Made by a program: the position numbers and the translations under genes. A stretch of DNA of 51,208 nt from Cetobacterium sp. NK01 (GTDB taxonomy: Bacteria; Fusobacteriota; Fusobacteriia; Fusobacteriales; Fusobacteriaceae). The DNA lies in assembly GCF_024506395.1 (NCBI RefSeq), contig NZ_JANIBO010000008.1, positions 1 through 51,208 on the forward strand, read 5' to 3'. The notes under the pieces are model-generated. The model ran no database searches. It was not told the origin of the DNA and saw only the letters and a program-made list of their open reading frames with translations. Shown here piece by piece: positions 35,484-43,651 of the stretch. How positions within the stretch are numbered: the stretch's first letter is position 1; each line of letters starts with the position of its first letter.

Positions 35484-35606
35484 AGATAATACATAGAAAT
35501 TTATATAAAATATATCTTATTTCCACTGTTTTTCTTGCTTTTTCTACACATATAATGTATTATAAATTAAAAACAAATTTAATAATACAATTTTGGAGGG
35601 AAATAT

Positions 35607-36212
35607 TTGAATTACCAATATTATATAAAGAATTTTAAAAAATATGTTGAAAACAAGTCCAAATTAAGCGATAAAATGGTTTTTAATAAAGATTTAGAGA
35701 ATGTAAATAATTTTGATACTATTAGTTGGATTATTGTCGGTGATAACCCTGGAACGACAGAGTTCAAAAATCAACAATATTTTTCAGAAGGAGCTGCCGC
35801 TAATAATTTAAGAAAGTTTTTTGATAAAAAATTAAACTTAAAGAAAAATGAAAATTATATTTGTTTAAATAAAACTCCAATTTATTCAGTTAAAACTAAA
35901 GAATTATCTAAAGTAGACCAAAATTTATTAAAAAATAGTTTTTCAACTATGGCTAAACTTATTTTTGACTTACATACATTAAATCCTAAAATAAATGTTT
36001 TAATTGTTGGATTTTCTTCTAAGAGCATAAAACCATTTTTTTCTGAACTTAAAAAACAATATGAAGAAAATGATAATTTAATTAATAATTTGTATGTAGT
36101 AGGTCACTTTTCTTATGGTTGGTTTTTTCGAAAAATTGATATCAAAAAAATTAAAGATGAACAATCTTTCATTACTCAATTAAAAAAAAATCACAATTCT
36201 GTAGAATATTAA
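35607..36212 (+). CDS. Uracil-DNA-glycosylase-superfamily-like protein
   Basis: The 201-residue protein begins at a TTG six bases after GGAGGG. It shows the layout of the UDG superfamily: motif 1 region WIIVGDNPGTTEFKNQQYFS (about 42-61), NYICLNKTPIYS (about 89-100), LIVGFSSKS, and near the end VVGHFSYGWFF (about 163-173), corresponding to the HxS motif 2. These would act on DNA bases, excising uracil or a modified base. It is followed closely by a serine recombinase and a YhcG-like nuclease gene, and it is next to a restriction locus, so a defence role against phages with modified DNA is plausible. The assignment rests on motifs only. Confidence 0.6.
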   Translation: MNYQYYIKNFKKYVENKSKLSDKMVFNKDLENVNNFDTISWIIVGDNPGTTEFKNQQYFSEGAAANNLRKFFDKKLNLKKNENYICLNKTPIYSVKTKELSKVDQNLLKNSFSTMAKLIFDLHTLNPKINVLIVGFSSKSIKPFFSELKKQYEENDNLINNLYVVGHFSYGWFFRKIDIKKIKDEQSFITQLKKNHNSVEY

Positions 36213-36228
36213 ATTAGAAGGAGTTTTT

Positions 36229-36798
36229 ATGATAAAGTATTATGTTAGAGTTTCAACCGTTGAGCAAAAATTAGATAGACAGCTTTTAGCTTATGATAAA
36301 GCTGATATTGTTTACAGTGATAAAGTGTCTGGAAAAGATAAAGAAAGACCTCAGTTAAAAATTATGTTGGAGGGATTACAAAAGGGTGATGTAGTAGTTG
36401 TTAAATCTTTAGATAGATTAAGTCGTAGTACAATGGACTTATTAGAAATAACTAAAGAAATTGAGGATAAAGGAGCTACTCTAAAGGTTTTAGATAAAGA
36501 TATTGATACTGGAACAGCTATTGGTAAATTCTTTTTAACTATAATTGGAGCTGTTGCAGAATTAGAAAGAGAAAATATCAATCAAAGAGTTAGAGAAGGT
36601 GTTGCTATTGCTAAGGCTGAAGGAAAATATAAGGGAAGAAAAAAAGGTAGCATTGAATTAAAAGGAGATAGTTTAAATAGATTTAAGATGTTTTATAATA
36701 AGGGATTTAATAAAACTGAATTATCAAAAGAATTTGGAGTTCCAAGAGCTACTATATATAGATGGGAAAAGGTTCTTAAAGAAAGAGGGGAGTTATAA
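36229..36798 (+). CDS. Serine recombinase (resolvase/invertase family)
   Basis: This 189-residue protein has the catalytic serine in YYVRVSTVEQ (about residue 8), SLDRLSRSTMDL, IGAVAELERENI and a C-terminal helix-turn-helix (NKTELSKEFGVPRATIYRW). It is a distinct lineage from the Tn3 resolvase at 28381, less than half identical by eye. No transposase lies beside it. It may act as a plasmid multimer resolvase, or be left over from an element whose end is seen at 37987-38024. The ribosome binding site is AAGGAG. It lies between the UDG-like and YhcG-like genes on the same strand with small gaps. Confidence 0.9.
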   Translation: MIKYYVRVSTVEQKLDRQLLAYDKADIVYSDKVSGKDKERPQLKIMLEGLQKGDVVVVKSLDRLSRSTMDLLEITKEIEDKGATLKVLDKDIDTGTAIGKFFLTIIGAVAELERENINQRVREGVAIAKAEGKYKGRKKGSIELKGDSLNRFKMFYNKGFNKTELSKEFGVPRATIYRWEKVLKERGEL

Positions 36799-36821
36799 TA
36801 AAATAATAATGGAGATATATT

Positions 36822-37862
36822 ATGGAAAATGACGAAATAAAGAATTTAGACATTCAGGGAAATTATAGTTATATCATAAGCTTAATCGAGACTTCAAAAT
36901 CTAGTACTTTAAAAGCCATAAATTCAGAGCTAATAATTCTATATTGGAAAATAGGAGAATATATTCAAAAAGATATTTTAGATAAAGCAGATAAAATATA
37001 TGGTGAAAATATTGTTGTAGAATTATCTAAACGTTTAGCTTTTGAATATGGTAGAGGGTTTAGTAGAAGTAATCTATTAAGGATGATTCAGTTCTATAAG
37101 GCATTTAAAAATTTTAAGAATGTCGCGACACTGTCACGACAATTATCATGGTCACATTTTGTAGAATTAATTAAAATAGAAAATGAATTAAAAAGAGAGT
37201 TTTATATAGCAATGGCTATAAATGAAGGGTGGTCTGTTAGAGTTTTTAAAGAAAGAATTAATTCAATGTTATTTGAGAGAACTGCAATTTCTAAAAAGCC
37301 AGAAGAAACAATAAAAAAAGATTTAGAACTTTTATCTAATCAGAAAATAATGACCGAATCTCTTTTTATTAAAGATCCATATATTTTAGATTTTTTAGGG
37401 CTAGAAAATAGTTATTCTGAAAAAGATTTAGAAAATAGAATCTTACAAGAATTAGAGAAATTTCTTTTAGAATTTGGGAGTGATTTTGCCTTTATGGGAA
37501 GACAAAAAAGAATTCAAATAGGAAATAAAGATTATTATTTAGATCTTCTTTTTTATCACAGAAAAATGAGAAGGTTAGTTTTAATAGAATTAAAGTTAGG
37601 AGAATTTGAACCTCAATATAAAGGACAAGTTGAACTTTATCTTAAGTGGCTAAGTAAGTATGAAAAGCAAGAATTTGAAGAGGAACCTATTGCCATAATA
37701 CTTTGTGCAAGTAAGGATTCAGAAGAGATAGAGCTTTTAGGACTTACAGAAGGGAATATACGAGTTTCTGAATATTTAGCAAGTTTGCCACCTAAAAAAT
37801 TATTAGAAGAAAAATTGCATAAAGCTATATTAGAAGCTAAGGAATTAGCTATTCAAAAATAA
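36822..37862 (+). CDS. YhcG-family PD-(D/E)XK nuclease-like protein (DUF1016)
   Basis: This 346-residue protein follows the YhcG/DUF1016 plan. The N-terminal helical domain has YWKIGEYIQ, FSRSNLLRMIQFYKAF and LSWSHFVELIKI. A linker ending in FLIKDPYILDFL follows, then the nuclease domain with FMGRQKRIQIGNKDYYLDLLFYHR and VLIELKLGEF, giving the D...ExK signature (about residues 236-257). The ribosome binding site is GGAG. Proteins of this family have been connected to recombination of mobile DNA and found beside restriction systems, but their exact activity is unsettled. The neighbouring UDG-like and recombinase genes suggest an accessory DNA-processing or defence cassette. Confidence 0.88.
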   Translation: MENDEIKNLDIQGNYSYIISLIETSKSSTLKAINSELIILYWKIGEYIQKDILDKADKIYGENIVVELSKRLAFEYGRGFSRSNLLRMIQFYKAFKNFKNVATLSRQLSWSHFVELIKIENELKREFYIAMAINEGWSVRVFKERINSMLFERTAISKKPEETIKKDLELLSNQKIMTESLFIKDPYILDFLGLENSYSEKDLENRILQELEKFLLEFGSDFAFMGRQKRIQIGNKDYYLDLLFYHRKMRRLVLIELKLGEFEPQYKGQVELYLKWLSKYEKQEFEEEPIAIILCASKDSEEIELLGLTEGNIRVSEYLASLPPKKLLEEKLHKAILEAKELAIQK

Positions 37863-37986
37863 AAGTAGGACAAACGATATATAGAATTACTATCTTTCTT
37901 TGTAATAATAATATTTAAAATTTTTTAAGAGTTAAATATAGATTGAAGCTTTGAAAGTAAAGGGTTTATAGCTGGTCAGGAAAATC

Positions 37987-38024
37987 CTTAGCGTTGTTAT
38001 TCTGCGTTTTCCTGACGGGACCCC
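37987..38024 (-). repeat. Tn3-family terminal inverted repeat, solo end 1
   Basis: The 38-bp end reads GGGGTCCCGTCAGGAAAACG... on the minus strand and finishes ACGCTAAG, matching the GGGG...TAAG form of Tn3-family ends. It cuts straight into a resolvase-like reading frame. No matching opposite end was found in the window. Confidence 0.75.
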
Positions 38025-38248
38025 TTTTAGAGCGTCAAAAAGAAGGGATACTGATAGCAAAGGAACTTGGAAAGTATAAAGGGCGTAAACCTATACCTTT
38101 TCCATCAAACTGGGAAGAGATTTATCCGCTTTGGAAAACTAGAGAGATTTCTGGTGTCGAAGCTATGAAAATATTAAAACTTAAAAAAAGTACATTTTAT
38201 AAATTGATTAACGATTGGAATGAACTAGAAAACAAGAAAAATGATTAA
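38025..38248 (+). pseudogene. 3' remnant of a serine recombinase gene
   Basis: The frame reads LLERQKEGILIAKELGKYKGRKPIPFPS..., the end of the catalytic domain and the C-terminal helix-turn-helix (SGVEAMKILKLKKSTFYKLIND) of a resolvase/invertase. The 5' two thirds, including the catalytic serine, have been replaced by the Tn3-type end at 37987-38024. It is a different protein from the intact recombinase at 36229. No ribosome binding site is present. Confidence 0.8.
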
Positions 38249-38256
38249 AAATACCT

Positions 38257-38290
38257 GTGTAGAAGGCTCTCACTTTCTACACTTTTTTTA
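38257..38290 (+). terminator. Terminator after the recombinase remnant
   Basis: GTGTAGAA / TTCTACAC hairpin with ten-base loop and seven T residues. Confidence 0.8.
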
Positions 38291-38460
38291 TTCTAAAAAA
38301 CGACGCTCTGAGAGGCGTTTTAAGACCCTTCAAAAAAAGTGTTCGACATAATACATACCCTCAATTTTAATAAAAAAATTAATTTTAAAAAAATAGAGTT
38401 TGTGAAACTTTTTTCAAAACTCTTACGTCAAAATATTATAAAATGCTAATAAATAAAGTT

Positions 38461-38515
38461 TAATCCCCCCTAAAAGGTCCTCACTCCCCCCCAGAGGACC
38501 TTTTATCTTTTTGTC
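38461..38515 (+). ncRNA. C-rich hairpin 1, possible small RNA or terminator
   Basis: After TTTAAT come six C residues, then the stem AAAAGGTCCTC / GAGGACCTTTT closing a loop with seven C residues, then T-rich DNA. The twin at 38846-38899 has the same order. C-rich loops of this kind in small RNAs pair with G-rich ribosome binding sites. A promoter is not firmly identified. Region 38290-38995 has no protein gene. Confidence 0.4.
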
Positions 38516-38621
38516 ATTAAAAATCTAATATATCACTCATAAAGGTTACTGAAATTTTTTTCTAATGAAAAATAGCCAAAACGCATTGAAAACAAAGGTG
38601 TTATAAAGGATTACCAAAATC

Positions 38622-38659
38622 CTTAGCGTTGTTATTCCGCGTTTTCCTGATGGAACCCC
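38622..38659 (-). repeat. Tn3-family terminal inverted repeat, solo end 2
   Basis: This 38-bp sequence matches 37987-38024 at 35 of 38 positions in the same orientation, 635 bp further on. It is a second abandoned end of a related element. The sequence just upstream of both also shares short blocks, including AAAATC. Confidence 0.75.
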
Positions 38660-38845
38660 TAGAAGGAAAAAATGAACATTAAGCATAAAAGGTTTATATA
38701 TCTAGTATATAGTAGAGAAATCATCTACTTACAAAATAAAACGATGTTTTTCATCCTCTACTTTTTTATAAAAAAATATTTCTTCAAACTTTTTTCATGT
38801 AACGAGTTGTCTAAGTTAATATGAAAAGTGTTATAAGTATAATTT

Positions 38846-38899
38846 AATCCCCCCAAAGAAGAACCTCTCCCCCCCCCCAGAGGTTCTTTCTATTTTTTG
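38846..38899 (+). ncRNA. C-rich hairpin 2, possible small RNA or terminator
   Basis: TTAAT followed by six C residues, then AGAACCTC / GAGGTTCT with a loop holding ten C residues, then TATTTTTTG. A TATAAT box at 38839-38844 could start transcription just before the C run, giving an RNA of about 50 bases. The stem sequence differs from hairpin 1 but pairing is kept. Confidence 0.4.
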
Positions 38900-38961
38900 A
38901 AAACCATGTTATACTTAACTGAAACAATTATCAGCTCTGATATTGTGATTAAGTACTTATG

Positions 38962-38996
38962 GAAAGAATGGTCTAGTCTATGCCATTCTTTTTTTT
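38962..38996. terminator. Terminator between the plus-strand region and the minus-strand gene
   Basis: AAAGAATGG / CCATTCTTT hairpin with a T8 tract on the plus strand overlapping the minus-strand gene's stop codon. Probably bidirectional. Confidence 0.7.
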
Positions 38997-39792
38997 AATT
39001 AAAAGCATTTTGATACCGTTCTACTAGTTCATTTGTTTCTGCCGTTAGGCTATCCAATTCATTTCTTTCTTCTTCACTTAAGTTCTTAGAATAAGATAAT
39101 CCTTTTAAATGAGGAATTAAACCTTCTCCAAGCTGCCAAATATGATCTTGTGTTTTAGCTTTTATATTTTCATTAACCATCTCTTCTATTTCTTTTAAAA
39201 GTGCTCTTAGTGGTATAAAATCTATAGGTTCATCAGCGTATTCACTGTCACCAAGATAATCATTAATATAAGTTTTAACACGACCATTAGGATAATAAAC
39301 TATAAATTCCTCTTCTCCAATTTTAATTTTTTTATTATCATTCATATTTGGAGTTTGTTTTATTGTCTCATATGCCTTAGTAAACCCCATTAAATCAGAA
39401 ATCATATTCATTGGTGCTCCATTTGTATTATAGGCTACAATTGCTATTTTATTTCCTTTTTTAAGGCTATTAAAAAATTCTTCATCAACTAATAATCTAA
39501 GAAGCCTATCAGATACTGCAACAGCTTCAATTTCGATTACTTGTCCGCCATCTATTTTTAATTTTAAAGGATACACTTCTCCTACCTGAGCTTGAGGACC
39601 TATCATTACATCCATTACTACAGAATCATCATTATTCTTAAGAAGTCTAAATCCTTGAAATAAATCTACATTTTTTACCATTGTTACTTGTCCTGTTTTA
39701 TCCCCAAATTCATCAACTACATCTATTTTTTCCCATGTCCCAAAAGCAATACAAAATATAAATAAAAATAAACTGATTACTCTTTTTTTCAT
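38995..39792 (-). CDS. Exported hypothetical protein
   Basis: This 265-residue protein has a clear signal peptide (MKKRVISLFLFIFCIAFGTW) and is expected in the periplasm or at the surface. The mature part opens with WEKIDVVDEFGDKTGQVTMVKN and alternates beta-strand-like and charged segments. The last 70 residues are helical (LRALLKEIEEMVNENIK). No lipobox, membrane anchor or enzyme motif is seen. The opening WEKxDxVDEFGDKTG recalls small periplasmic proteins of unknown role. It follows the gene at 39827 by 34 bp on the same strand, forming a two-gene operon. GGGGG precedes the start. Confidence 0.7.
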   Translation of the reverse strand: MKKRVISLFLFIFCIAFGTWEKIDVVDEFGDKTGQVTMVKNVDLFQGFRLLKNNDDSVVMDVMIGPQAQVGEVYPLKLKIDGGQVIEIEAVAVSDRLLRLLVDEEFFNSLKKGNKIAIVAYNTNGAPMNMISDLMGFTKAYETIKQTPNMNDNKKIKIGEEEFIVYYPNGRVKTYINDYLGDSEYADEPIDFIPLRALLKEIEEMVNENIKAKTQDHIWQLGEGLIPHLKGLSYSKNLSEEERNELDSLTAETNELVERYQNAFN

Positions 39793-39826
39793 TAGATACC
39801 CCCATTTTAGATGAATTAGTATAATT

Positions 39827-40216
39827 TTATCTAAATGTCTTTAGCTCGTTTGGAGAATTTGGTGAATTTAATTTTTTAATAAGTTCTTCATAACAATTAT
39901 TTCTATTAAAGTAATTAAAAAGAAGGATAGCTTTTTCTCGATCTATCCCTACTTTGTTCATCTCCTCTTCTATGTCATAATATCCATTAAATTTTGATAA
40001 ATTTTCTTTATTATTATAAATAGGATTTAATATACTTACAAAATTTTTATAATCTTCAGTTGTTATTTTATAATCTCCTATAACTTCATCCAATATAAAT
40101 TCAAACCCATTTTGAAGTCCATATACAGTTCCAGGAGATACAACACAATTAAATCCCTGCATTTCATAAATTTCACCCAGGATTTTTCCTAATAATAATT
40201 TAATATTTTTTTCCAT
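39827..40216 (-). CDS. Hypothetical protein, first gene of a two-gene operon
   Basis: This 129-residue soluble protein is not recognised. It begins MEKNIKLLLGKILGEIYEMQGF, has a central FEFILDEVIGDYKITTEDY segment and ends NSPNELKTFR. It is predicted mainly helical, without motifs. GAGGTGG lies just before the ATG on the minus strand. The exported protein gene follows, so they could be a partner pair, for instance an immunity-like cytosolic protein and a periplasmic one, but nothing in the sequence proves it. Confidence 0.65.
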   Translation of the reverse strand: MEKNIKLLLGKILGEIYEMQGFNCVVSPGTVYGLQNGFEFILDEVIGDYKITTEDYKNFVSILNPIYNNKENLSKFNGYYDIEEEMNKVGIDREKAILLFNYFNRNNCYEELIKKLNSPNSPNELKTFR

Positions 40217-40618
40217 AACCCCACCTCTTTTACAATTTAATTTATGATAATATTACTAGGGTATACCTCTTTTATTTAGGTTAGTCAAATTTTTTTAATC
40301 GAAACTATATATACTTTTTTATATCTATTTTTTCTATTTGTTAGTCTTTAGAATCAGACTCAAATAATCCTATTTTAATTATACCAAATTGACTTTTATC
40401 GATTGGTTTGATTCACTCTCATTTTTTAATTACAGTTAAACCATAGCATAAATTCAAATAAAATATAGAACTCTTTTAAACTTTTATAAAAAATAAAAAG
40501 AGCCTTAAAAGTTGACTAGACTCTAAAGCTCTTTCTTGGAAACTTGACATCTCCAATTATTTATCGTTAAATTAAGTATACTCTTTTTATTATATAAAAA
40601 TCAATTTATACTTAAGAA
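40217..40618. other. Intergenic AT-rich region between two minus-strand transcripts
   Basis: No gene is seen in 400 bp. It holds a GTCTTTAGAATCAGAC hairpin near 40344-40360, an upstream region for the two-gene operon, and the terminator of the PD-(D/E)XK gene near 40497-40532. Confidence 0.5.
40497..40532 (-). terminator. Terminator of the PD-(D/E)XK-like gene
   Basis: On the minus strand AAAGAGC and GCTCTTT pair across a long loop and lead into TTTATTTTTT. Confidence 0.6.
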
Positions 40619-41686
40619 TCACTCCCTTGAAATATCGAATAATTTACTTTTTAAAGATCTAAGACTTTCTAGCCAATTAACTATATTTATTGCTGTTTTA
40701 TAAACATCTATTACTCCAATTTCATTAATTACTAGATAATCTTTTATTATTGCTTGTGTCATCCAAGTTCCACGAGCAAATCTTGAAGGTTTTACTATTG
40801 TATCTCCATAATTTTCTGTTAATATATCTAACCCCTTATACAATAAAGAAATATCTTTATTGTCACTCCAAACTTTAAACACAAATTTCAAATTCTCTTG
40901 AATGGTTTTTTCTGGTATTGAATTAGATTCTAGCTGCAAATAATAACCATAATTATCAAAATTAAGGACATTTTCAAAATAGTAACACATAAATCCACCT
41001 TTTTGATTAGCTGTATATTGCCAATTAAAATCAATATCTTTAGGCATTATTCCTTCAGATCTTAATTTAACAAAAGCTTTATCTAATTCATTATAAAATC
41101 CAATAACTTCATTCCAAGTAAAGGTATCTTTTCTTAAATCTTTACTTTTAAAAGAATCTCTTTCATTTTGAATAGCTTTTAAATTTAATAGGTAATCTTG
41201 AAATATGATATTACTTCCTTCATACTTATCAAATATTTCTATAATCTCTTCTCTTAAAAAAGTTCTTATATTCTTTCCTTCTTGGATCAATGAAATATTT
41301 TTATAGCTTTCGTCTCCAGTTTTATAGTAAATACAGTACACATTTTCTTCTTTAGCTTGGTAATGTTTAATAATTTTTTCTCTATAGCCATTCATCTGAT
41401 TTTCTCTTTCAGATGTAAAGGTTTTATCTTCAATTATTATATAAATTTTATCATTTAATATTAATAAAATATCTATTGCCATAAATTGCTTTTTTACTTC
41501 TAAACTATTTATTTCAAGGTTTTTAATTTCTATTTTTTCTAAAATTTCACTAATAACATATCTTGCAAATTTATTTTCTAACGGATATTTATCTTTAAAT
41601 AGGTCATTATAATAATCTAATACATAGCATATAAGAGCATCTTGTGATAGCTCACTTGTAGCAAATTTAAAAATATTTGGTCTCAT
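40619..41686 (-). CDS. PD-(D/E)XK nuclease-like protein
   Basis: This protein of about 355 residues has a nuclease signature: D72 in FMAIDILLILNDK and E86/K88 in IYIIIEDKTFT, then QMNGYREKI. The N-terminus (MRPNIFKFATSELSQDALICYVLDY) is typical of a group of PD-(D/E)XK-like proteins found in defence islands. The C-terminal 170 residues are of unknown fold. I start it at 41686 because GGGAGG precedes that ATG, whereas the longer frame to 41707 lacks a site. It is divergent from the BrxL-like ATPase gene, with a shared 220-bp promoter region that contains the dyad TTACATTG / CAATGTAA (41719-41753). Confidence 0.75.
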   Translation of the reverse strand: MRPNIFKFATSELSQDALICYVLDYYNDLFKDKYPLENKFARYVISEILEKIEIKNLEINSLEVKKQFMAIDILLILNDKIYIIIEDKTFTSERENQMNGYREKIIKHYQAKEENVYCIYYKTGDESYKNISLIQEGKNIRTFLREEIIEIFDKYEGSNIIFQDYLLNLKAIQNERDSFKSKDLRKDTFTWNEVIGFYNELDKAFVKLRSEGIMPKDIDFNWQYTANQKGGFMCYYFENVLNFDNYGYYLQLESNSIPEKTIQENLKFVFKVWSDNKDISLLYKGLDILTENYGDTIVKPSRFARGTWMTQAIIKDYLVINEIGVIDVYKTAINIVNWLESLRSLKSKLFDISRE

Positions 41687-41718
41687 ACACCCTCCCATAT
41701 TAATCACAGCTAATTTTC

Positions 41719-41753
41719 TTACATTGTATTCTTCTAAAATAGCAATGTAAAAT
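41719..41753. promoter_or_regulatory. Operator-like dyad between divergent nuclease and BrxL-like genes
   Basis: TTACATTG and CAATGTAA are separated by about 18 bases. A second imperfect dyad (CGTTT / AAACG) lies at about 41779-41802. Their place between divergent genes suits coordinated control. Confidence 0.4.
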
Positions 41754-41905
41754 ATATAATTTGAATGGTCTATACTAGCGTTTCAAGAGCTACTCAAACG
41801 TTAAATCTCTATTTGATAGAATATCTTGATTTCATTTGATATATTATGATACTCTTTATTTAAAAGCTTTTGCTTTATAACCCTACACAAGGAGAGGATT
41901 TAAGT

Positions 41906-43651
41906 ATGCCAAACTATACTTTTGCATTTAACCCTAATAAACATTCTATTACCCAAAAGATACAACTAGATCGTTTATCAACATATTATGATTTAGAAGA
42001 TTCTATTAATGAAGAATTTTCTCTTGAGGATTGGAAAAAACTAGTTCAAAATTACTCTGTTAGTGAAAGAGTCAATTTAATTTTAAGAACATTTGGATAT
42101 GAACCGTTCAATCTTTCTTTTATGGAGAAGATAATACTATTAATTAGAATAATTCCATTTTGCCAGAAATCATTTAACTTTATTGAATTAGGAGATAAGA
42201 GCACTGGAAAATCTTCTACATATCAAAAATTTTCAAGAGAAGCATATTGTCCAACAGGTTCATTAACAGAATCCAAGCTATTTGGAGATGCTAAATCTAA
42301 GAATGATTTAGGAATTTTAAGTAATTACAAAGTTGTAGTATTTGATGAAATTTCTGAGGGAAGTTCAATATCACCAGAGTTAGCAACAAAACTACGTAGC
42401 TTTTTAGCTGATGGAAATTCTGGAAGAAATGGAGCTAATATAATAAATTCTGTTTCAATTGGTTTTGTAGGTAACCTTAAAGAAGAACAATTAAATCTAT
42501 TAACTAATCCTAATTATAAAATAGATTTATTTACTTTCTTTCCTGAAGCCTTTAGACAGTCACCATTTAAAGATAGAATAAGTTTTGTTATTCCTGGATG
42601 GCATCTTAAATTTGAACAATTTCATTATTTAGAAAAGTATTCAGAAAAATCTTTGAATATAAATTACTTCATACATATTTTAAGTTTACTTAGAGAAATA
42701 TCTTTAGAAGTTAAAACTATAGCTAATCCAAAAGATACAGTTAGATCTATTTCTCACTATAATGCAACTCTTGAAGGTCTTATAAAATTGATTTATCCAA
42801 ACGAAGATTATACAGAGTTTGAATTAAATGCTATAAAGCACATTGCTTTATTTGGGAGAAGCTTCTTAGGAAATGAAACTTTCAATCTTTTTAATAGTGA
42901 CGTTAAAAAATTAGCTTTAAAATTTATTGAAGAAGATATTAGACATATTGCTAATAAAACACTAAATGAAGTTGATAAAGTTTATTTCTATGAAAATAGA
43001 TTACATTTAAAATTCTTTGATGAAGGCAAAATATATAAGATTCCTTTAAATAGGTTTGGTAGAATTGAAAATGAACAAGAAAATGAATTATACTCAAACT
43101 TAAAAGAAGATGAAAAAAAATACTTTATACCTATCTTAAAAAACAATGAAAACTATATTATTCAACAGTATTCAGAACCTTATAATAATTATAGATTATT
43201 TAAAAATTGGAAAGATATTTTAAATACATCTATTAGTCTTAATCTTCCAGAAGAGTTTAAAAACTTAGAATCAACACTAAACTCTATACTAAAGTACCAA
43301 GAAGGACAAATAAATTCATTAAAACAAACTGTAAATGAACAATCTAAAGTTATAAAACTCTTACAAAATGAGATTTCAAATTACAATAAAAAGCTAGAAG
43401 TTTATTTAAGAGAAATAAAATTAGATTTACTTCAACATGAGTATTTTATATTTAAAAGTAGTGATGAAACTTATCCAAAACAGTATTCGAATTTCTTTAT
43501 TCCTAATAATATAGATAGAATTAATATTGGAAATAAATTAGAAAAATTTAAAGATGATTTTGATAAAAATTTATGTATTATAAATTATACAAAAGATAAG
43601 GAGGAGTTAATTAGGATATTACCTAAATTAGCGATAAAATATGACAATTAA
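41906..43651 (+). CDS. BrxL-like AAA+ ATPase
   Basis: The 581-residue protein starts at 41906, seven bases after GGAGAGG; the longer frame from 41870 has no site. Residues 90-190 match the BREX protein BrxL. They show FIELGDKSTGKSSTY with Walker A (96-103), then YCPTGSLTESKLFG, the Walker B VVVFDEIS (143-150), LRSFLADGNSGRNGANI, and SIGFVGNL. BrxL forms AAA+ rings that act on DNA in phage exclusion. The usual C-terminal Lon-type protease-like domain is not seen. Instead there is a coiled-coil-like segment (about 450-510). No other brx genes are in the window. It overlaps the next gene by 11 bases, so the two act together. A minimal defence system is a reasonable inference. Confidence 0.72.
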   Translation: MPNYTFAFNPNKHSITQKIQLDRLSTYYDLEDSINEEFSLEDWKKLVQNYSVSERVNLILRTFGYEPFNLSFMEKIILLIRIIPFCQKSFNFIELGDKSTGKSSTYQKFSREAYCPTGSLTESKLFGDAKSKNDLGILSNYKVVVFDEISEGSSISPELATKLRSFLADGNSGRNGANIINSVSIGFVGNLKEEQLNLLTNPNYKIDLFTFFPEAFRQSPFKDRISFVIPGWHLKFEQFHYLEKYSEKSLNINYFIHILSLLREISLEVKTIANPKDTVRSISHYNATLEGLIKLIYPNEDYTEFELNAIKHIALFGRSFLGNETFNLFNSDVKKLALKFIEEDIRHIANKTLNEVDKVYFYENRLHLKFFDEGKIYKIPLNRFGRIENEQENELYSNLKEDEKKYFIPILKNNENYIIQQYSEPYNNYRLFKNWKDILNTSISLNLPEEFKNLESTLNSILKYQEGQINSLKQTVNEQSKVIKLLQNEISNYNKKLEVYLREIKLDLLQHEYFIFKSSDETYPKQYSNFFIPNNIDRINIGNKLEKFKDDFDKNLCIINYTKDKEELIRILPKLAIKYDN

